In this document: positions 58,256-64,000 of the stretch, one piece after another
How the letters are laid out: the number at the start of each line of letters is the position of its first letter
Numbering within the stretch: position 1 is the first letter of the stretch
Translations under genes and position numbers: made by a program
Assembly (NCBI GenBank): GCA_951394405.1
Contig: OX596337.1
Span: 62,001 to 126,000 of the forward strand
Direction of reading: 5' to 3'
Origin: Coprinellus micaceus
Lineage: Eukaryota; Basidiomycota; Agaricomycetes; Agaricales; Psathyrellaceae
Length of the DNA stretch: 64,000 bases
The notes under the pieces: model-generated
What the model saw: only the letters and a program-made list of their open reading frames with translations
What the model was told of the DNA's origin: nothing
The model's database searches: none

Positions 58256-60277
58256 CTAGAAAGGTCCCGGCGCTGCGCCCCGAGTTTTTCCACCTTGCTT
58301 CAGCTTTTCGGGGCGGCCCCGGCACCTAGCTTCTCCAGGCTTGCCCGACTCTCATCGCCGGGATCACGAAATAACCAAGTACCTCACTTTGATAGCAGTC
58401 AGAGCCACGACAGCTATGTACTATTCATAAGACACCCGCTACTCAACCAAGGCCCACAAGCTATGTATTCGTGCAGCGTTCAGTGGATGTAAGAGGGCCA
58501 TCCACAATTAAGAATGCAGAAAGGCGACAACGGTGTGCCCTTGGTGCGCCCTCAACGGTTTGGGACAAGTACCATTCGATGTAACGTGTGATGTCTCCCT
58601 TTGTAGCCCTTCTGACCTAGGCAGAATGGTACCAGCAGAGTTGCCAAATCCACTCAAACATACCAAGCCTATCACACCTGTTGTTCCGGAGGTGAGGTCG
58701 GTCTGATGACACCGCCCGCCTCCTGTCGTCCTCACAATGGGAATTCTCCGTATCCCAAGGGGACCCCAGGGAAGGCATATCGGGGTAGCAATCAACCTGG
58801 CGTTCAGTGGTCAGTCATCTCGGGCCTCTACACTGGAGGAAGGCCGAGTAGACTCTACTCGGCCTTCCTCCATATCCTCACCGCAATGTGGACATATCTG
58901 GAGGTGATTCATGTCGTATCGGGCAGGCCGTCACGGTAGATCGGGACGTTGGCGGTGTTTTGAACGTACCAATCTGTTTTTCGTGCACGAAAGGTGGAAC
59001 GGGACATGCACCGGGGTTGTTGTGGGATCGAACCAGACCGAAGAGCTGTTATAGTAAATGTGTAGCGACATAAGCATAAGGAGAACAATCATTTCGGGTG
59101 TCGAACGTCAGGTAGGCACGAGAAGTGAAGACGAGGGAAACAGAAATTCTCGTGACCATGGCTCAAGATGGGGGTCAGCAATCCCTGCCATTTTAAACTC
59201 CGACGCGACGCGGCAAGAGGTGTCCTCAATTTATAACTTTTGAAGGGTGGATATTCGCGACTACTTTGTAAGGAGAAAATGAAAGACATCGTTTATAAGG
59301 GAAAAAAACTCGGAGGTGGTAAGAAAACGGCGGGCCAGGTAGTCGGGAATGGGGTGCATAACACGAGAAAGTATGGGTAGATGGTGAGGGCGACGTTCCG
59401 AGGTCCGAGTTTTTTGTAGCAGTAGCTTAATGGAACGAGAATATGAAAAAATTGTGAGGATAACTTGACTCAGAAAAAAGTTATTTATTAAGAAAGTGGT
59501 ACAAAGCCCCTATTTCCCACTCAAGGCGCCGTTTTTCGTCCCGTTTGTCCTCGTCAAGTCGAATTAACAGTACTACAATATCATACAATCGTGTAGCTTC
59601 ACCTTATATCCCATTTACCGATGCTCTAACCCAAGGGGATGCTCAATCGTCGAGGAGACGGAGGTGTGGGGTAGGAGATAGGGGCCTAGGAAGGCACTCG
59701 ACCAAATCGGGAAGGTGCCGTTTTCCTGTGCACGCGAATTTCAGAGGGGTTGCCGACCCCCACTCAAGAAAGCGGCGGAGGGTTCCCAGGAGTTCTCGTG
59801 GGCACGGATCAATAAAGCGTGGCAGACGCGATAATTGAGGACTCGGAGGGGGATACAGACTCGGATCAAGAAATGGAGGTAGGCGCGATAGACAAACACG
59901 CGCGAAGGGAGATGCACGAGAAATGAGGAGGAGCAGAAAGGAAAACTCGTGACCACTGGCAAACAAGAGCAAATATTGTCCTAAATTCACCCTAAAAAGG
60001 AAACTAAGTGACATGGCACTGCCTTTGCTGAAGCAAGGAATGATGACCTCGAGAAGATCATCTGAGAGAGACCAGGCCATTCAAGCCAAGAAGGAAGCAG
60101 TGGAGCGGACGAAGGGCCAGCAAGCGATTTAAATTCGTTCGGCCGCAATGCTGAGTTCTAATCGGGGGATTGTACGTCCAAACCTTGACTTAATGGTCCG
60201 GAACGGTTTAAGAGGCGAAATCCAATCCCCGTCCGTTACTACTCTATTGTTGCACACCTTCCTTCACCCCTATCCCC
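58256..60277. other. Gene-free region with hairpin and AT-rich stretch
   Basis: Contains the perfect hairpin at 58834-58872 and an A/T-richer stretch at 59225-59560. A degenerate repeat around 59805-59930 has units CGGATCAANAAA...GCGATA about 67 bp apart. No gene supported. Confidence 0.4.
58834..58872. repeat. Perfect 18-bp hairpin
   Basis: TGGAGGAAGGCCGAGTAG at 58834-58851 pairs exactly with its reverse complement at 58855-58872 around the 3-nt loop ACT. Confidence 0.85.
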
Positions 60278-60792
60278 TCAGCGGGTGACGCTATCAAAGG
60301 TCCAGGCCACGCCAGACCATGGGCCATTCAAGGTCCTCCCAACCCAACCAGTCAGGATATCGGCGACCTCCGCGTCAGTCGCAACCGCAGTGCCAACAGT
60401 ATTGACGACTGTGTACTTGGCCAAAGCGTCAGGGCCGGTGACTGTGCTGCTACCCCCCTAAGCAGTGCAAAGAAGAGGTTGGATCAGTTCTTGACTTTTT
60501 AGAAGACTGAGGAAGACACTACTTCAATCGTAGTTGAAGGAGGGAAAGCGTCAGCGAGGTTTCTGCCAATGATTATGAGCAAGTCGTCAGTTTCACGTCG
60601 TCTCAAATAGCAGGGCTTGGACGGCGACTCACGGTAGTTCCATTCGGACCACAGGGGATCGCTGGAGGTATTGGGTACTCCAGAGGGGGTGACGACAAAA
60701 GTACATGTGGTAAAACCGCGTTTCTCGACGGCGCTTGCACAGACCAGGGCAGAGGCCCCAAGGAGGATAGTTGGGAGACTTTTGAAGATCAT
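60278..60792 (-). pseudogene. Small secreted protein B (WSEWNY family), damaged splice acceptor
   Basis: Paralog of the 35911-36422 gene. Exon 1 is 60633..60792 (160 nt, as in A) with signal peptide MIFKSLPTILLGASALVCAS, EKRG and DPLWSEWNY. Exon 2 is about 60523..60572 (IIGRNLADAFPPSTT). Exon 3 is 60278..60457 (180 nt, as in A) with STVTGPDALAKYTVVN and GPWSGVAW. The first intron has a good GTGAGT donor. Its expected acceptor, CAG in A, is TAA here (60573-60575), and nearby AG dinucleotides give the wrong frame or stops. Either the gene is newly inactivated or it is spliced differently. The coding exons themselves are open. Confidence 0.7.
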
Positions 60793-60877
60793 CGTTGTGG
60801 TATTGAGTGGAGAGCGATTATGGGGTTGAACGGGGAGGGAGGGGTATCTTCGATGCTTTGAACAGGGTTCCGCTCGA

Positions 60878-60884
60878 TTATATA
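60878..60884 (-). promoter_or_regulatory. TATA box of secreted protein B
   Basis: TATATAA-type element on the minus strand, about 86 bp before the ATG at 60792; retained despite the splice defect. Confidence 0.45.
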
Positions 60885-60889
60885 CCTTC

Positions 60890-61682
60890 GGCCATGTCCA
60901 GAGTGCGAGATGAAGAGAGACATTTTGCGGTCGGAAGGTGCGTGTGGGAAGTGTCCTACGACGCTGGATGGCTCTCCCTCGCACGTCACCAGAAGGTGTT
61001 CTGATAATCAGGGTCGGACAATAATCAGAGCCCGTCCTAGGATACGGAAGGTTGTTTCCTGCGACGCCACCCTGAGTCCCACCAGCTTGAATCTAAATAA
61101 CTAGGTGAAGCTGGCCTCGTTCCATCACTGAATTGTTCTTACATCGTCACCTGGCATGTGTCGGATCGCTTTCAAGATTAAGCATTCGCCGTTGTGTGTA
61201 CGAAAGAGGATTACCATGCCGTATGGTTGCGGTGAGGAAAGACCGTGCCAAGCTCTCAATGTTTTGGATGCTCTGTGACCGAGCGGCAATACCGCCGACA
61301 AGAAGAAAGCCACCCCAGAGATTTCACGGAAGGACAGGCCGTCTGCGATATGAAGGCATTCAGTGCGTTCCCCCCAGTCCAGATTTCCAAGGAACCAGGA
61401 CCTTCCCTTTCGCAAGTTCACAGTTATAACAGCCCAGAGCCGTAGGGTCGTGCAGGCAAGAATGGCTTCTCTGAGAATAGCACAAGGTGGGAGGCAAGTT
61501 AGAAGAGCGAGAAGGAAAAGGCGAACCGAACACGTGTCAATCCCCGCATTTGGTCGGAGCCTCAATTGCTCTTGCTCCTTGCCCCCATGTTCTCCTGATT
61601 TGTCTCAGGTTTTAGGAACCCTAATGGTGGGACTTTCAGCGCTTTGGCTGCGCACCAGTAAATTCCAGTCCATGATATCCTG
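60890..61682. other. Intergenic, no gene supported
   Basis: Overlapping frames on both strands at 61125-61565 have no domains and no splice support. Confidence 0.35.
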
Positions 61683-63137
61683 CGGTGTGCCAGGGCGATT
61701 AGGCGCCCAGCACAGCCAGGGTCACTACAGATTAGATTAGATTATGATACCTGATGTAGATGACAGCAGTGTACACCGCCAAAGTGCCCGAGGCTAGCTG
61801 ACACGCGGCCGCCCATCGTGTCGTCATGAGAATGTTCGGCTGCCTCCAGCCTGGTGACACCGTGTCGACATCGTGTCGGCGCACACAGTGTCGGTACAGT
61901 GTGAAAAACATGATTGAGATGTTGCGGCAAAAAGGTGGGACGCTCATGTCGACCAAATTTCACCAGACGCGAGGTCCACCAGCAACGCATTCTCGTTGTA
62001 TCAGATAAATTTGCACCGAACATTGCTTAACCTTTTCCTACTTTCCTACATGTTTTTTGAAGGGAGAGCGCTTTCGTGACGACCCCTGCTCAAGGGGAAG
62101 CTTGACTTAGCCCCTTCGTGAGGCGCAACCTGTGGGAGCACCTGTGTGAACTTTTTCGGTCTCCGACAGGCCGCTCAACATAAGCCAAACACGGGCCAAT
62201 TCAACACGTCGCACTTGCTTCCTCCTTCTCATTCCGCCCCTACCGAATCCAGCTCAAGGACGGTGTGCAAACACTGAAACAACACTGCTATGGTGTGCAC
62301 GCCCTCATTTTCACCTAGTAGCATCCCTTTCTCACTTGTTGGTTAGTTTCTGACACCACGGCGAGCCTTCTCCAGATCCGTAGCCGGTGCCTAACGTGAG
62401 GGCTCGAACTCTGGTACGTCCCACACTATTCCTTCTCTCTACACCCAGCTAACCACCCATTCAGAGCATGCTCGTCGGGTACAGGGTGGAAGGGGGATAT
62501 CGTTATAGAGAGGGCCTGTAGCATTGGTGAGTCAGTCATCTTACTCTCACTCTCACCTGAGTCCTGATCATCGTCCCACAGACAGCTTATTGCTCACCCC
62601 CGCTGCCCCACCTGACCCGGAAGGTAAGGACTGCAGATATCAACTTGAATAGTATTATACTTCTATCGACTATCCCGCCATGTAATTAGTTAGAATGAAT
62701 AAACTACTGTGATTTTGACCCCCATGAATGTTTGAACCCCCAACAACACCAAAGCCAATAAAAGCAGTGAAAAGCGACCTCTCGAAAGGTTGAACAGCAC
62801 GAATGTATCACCTGGTCGCCTATGTTCTTGCCAGGTGTGGCCCACACATGCCACACATGTGTCGGAAAACGTTGCCAAACGTCCACTTCTGCCGACACGA
62901 TGTTATTAGACCGACCTGATGGTGTCGGCTATGTGTCAGCAGCATCGTGACGCGTGATTATTGACAGTATTTTACATGCTGGGAAAAACATTGAGTCCAC
63001 GTTTTGGAACTTTGGCGGTGTACGGGATCAATATCACTCCTTGCCCTCGACGCTATACCGAGGTGCCCAGCCAGCGTCGCCCAGCGCACCAGCCTGACCA
63101 GCGAGCCCGCCCGAGTAGGTCCACTCTGGACTACTCC
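61683..63137 (+). repeat. Dispersed repeat, interrupted copy
   Basis: The left part 61683-61774 and right part 63020-63137 together match the 195 bp repeat at 3669-3863; the intervening sequence is the TIR element. Confidence 0.75.
61775..63019. mobile_element. 1.25 kb TIR element inserted in the dispersed repeat
   Basis: The left end ACCGCCAAAGTGCC follows GTAC (61771-61774). The right end is the inverted match GGAACTTTGGCGGT, followed by GTAC (63020-63023). The related repeat at 3669 has a single GTAC at the equivalent site, so GTAC is either a 4-bp target duplication or, counting the TIR as CACCGCC, a TA duplication of mariner type. Subterminal GTGTCGG/CCGACAC motifs recur at both ends (61845-61905 and 62860-62940). 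No transposase frame is present. Confidence 0.8.
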
Positions 63138-63285
63138 AGCGGCTCGTCCTAACCATTTCGCACCGCTCAGTTTCTTGTTCCAGACAACCGTGGATCGGGA
63201 TGAACTTAATTTTGCCGAGGCACACTTTATCTAGCTGGCTACGTCGACAGCCCTCTTCAGCACCACTACAGTTACAGAATAAAAT

Positions 63286-63672
63286 TCATGCACAAAAGTC
63301 GTTCTGGTCCGTCCCTCCGTTATGGCAGGTATCGCCCTGCTTGATGCAATCCAGGTAAAGGCTGATCAACCCCTCCCCCTTTTTGACACAAGTGAAAAGG
63401 ATGCCATTGAAGCTGTCGGAGGATCGGTACCCCTTGTCGAAGATCGTTTGGCGAATTTGGTCTTTGTCATAGCCTACAAGCGCCGTGTGTCAGCTGATGA
63501 GTTCGCGCGTAGGGCGCTTCGACGAGAAGACTTTGAACGGAAGAACTGAAGGGACCATTGACTAACCAATGTCATCAAGGGTGGCGCCACAGTAACGAAT
63601 GCCCTCTGTACAGTGCCTGGAAAAGGCTACAGCGCAGAGGGAGAGGACAACGCAGAATTGGAGTGCCTTCAT
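63286..63672 (-). CDS. Small cysteine-rich secreted protein
   Basis: Model complement(join(63286..63473,63567..63672)), 97 aa, one 93 bp phase-1 intron. The signal peptide is MKALQFCVVLSLCAVAFS. The mature chain has six cysteines spaced as C-x6-C-x32-C-x13-C-x6-C-x10-C: HCTEGIRYCG, FTCVKKGEG, YLDCIKQGDTCHNGGTDQNDFCA. The pattern and size fit the fungal effector-like secreted proteins that end in an xCxxGGxxxxDxC motif. The six cysteines could form three disulfides. The target is unknown; no function should be assumed. Confidence 0.85.
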
Positions 63673-64000
63673 CGCCTGATGGTTGAGTGAAGGTTGGGAA
63701 TGATTCGCTAACCCTCGACTTCCTCTCCACTAATCCTCTTATACCCGCGCTTCAAGGCCTGTCATATAATTGTCCCTATGCCCTAGCCATTTCGTGTCTA
63801 CGTGCCAAGATCTCTTCCCCTGAAAAATTGCATACGGTCGGCACTACGGACGAGGCGAAGGCCCCATCTGGACATCCAGGTACGGCGCTTGACGTCGGCC
63901 GCACAGTGTCCGCCGGCGCTCAACTCCCCGGGTTTCACGGCGCCAATCACTTTGCGCTTTTCTGTAGCGCCCAAGGTGGTACCCATCTCATAAAATGCGG
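63673..64000. other. 5' flank of the cysteine-rich gene, no further gene seen
   Basis: A minus-strand TATAAG element at 63738-63743, about 66 bp upstream of the ATG, fits its promoter. Nothing recognised in the last 250 bases. Confidence 0.45.

Overview
The window is nuclear DNA of a basidiomycete fungus, most likely an agaricomycete. Genes are cut into short exons by GT-AG introns of roughly 40-100 bp. Several families are agaricomycete-typical: a NACHT NTPase, F-box-like/leucine-rich proteins, DUF6533-type membrane proteins, a CBM1-tagged SGNH esterase and many small secreted proteins. There are no operons, ribosome binding sites, CRISPR arrays, rRNA or recognisable tRNA genes. All gene models were built by hand from reading frame, splice consensus and intron phase; where I give exon joins, the phases close to an uninterrupted protein unless stated.

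Layout. 1-7 kb: NACHT NTPase (-), an unoccupied copy of a dispersed repeat, a glutathione S-transferase (-) and F-box gene 1 (-). 7.9-12 kb: gene-free, with a decayed 2 kb repeat and a foldback element. 12-13.1 kb: CBM1-SGNH esterase (-). 14.9-20.7 kb: one large zinc-finger regulator-like gene (-) with unusually long, repeat-bearing introns, followed by about 6 kb of low-complexity upstream DNA. 27.3-29.4 kb: the second, inverted copy of the 2 kb repeat. 31-36.4 kb: F-box gene 2, DUF6533 membrane protein C and small secreted protein A (all -). 38.2-39.7 kb: a seven-helix membrane protein (+). 42.1-46.2 kb: an SF1/UPF1-like helicase with 11 exons (+). 49.5-50.2 kb: a non-autonomous TIR element with a perfect 8-bp target duplication. 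50.8-54.0 kb: four tandem small secreted proteins (+). 54.7-60.8 kb: DUF6533 protein D (+), F-box gene 3 (-, 5' end not found) and secreted protein B (-). 61.7-63.1 kb: a second copy of the dispersed repeat, split by a 1.25 kb TIR element. 63.3-63.7 kb: a cysteine-rich secreted protein (-).

The most interesting signal is that the same three gene families (F-box, DUF6533, small secreted WSEWNY protein) occur twice, at 31-36.4 kb and 54.7-60.8 kb. This suggests an old local segmental duplication followed by rearrangement, with one secreted copy losing a splice acceptor and one F-box copy losing its 5' end. Together with the mobile elements and secreted-protein clusters, it looks like a fast-evolving accessory region. 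The housekeeping-like genes are the helicase, the GST and the zinc-finger gene.
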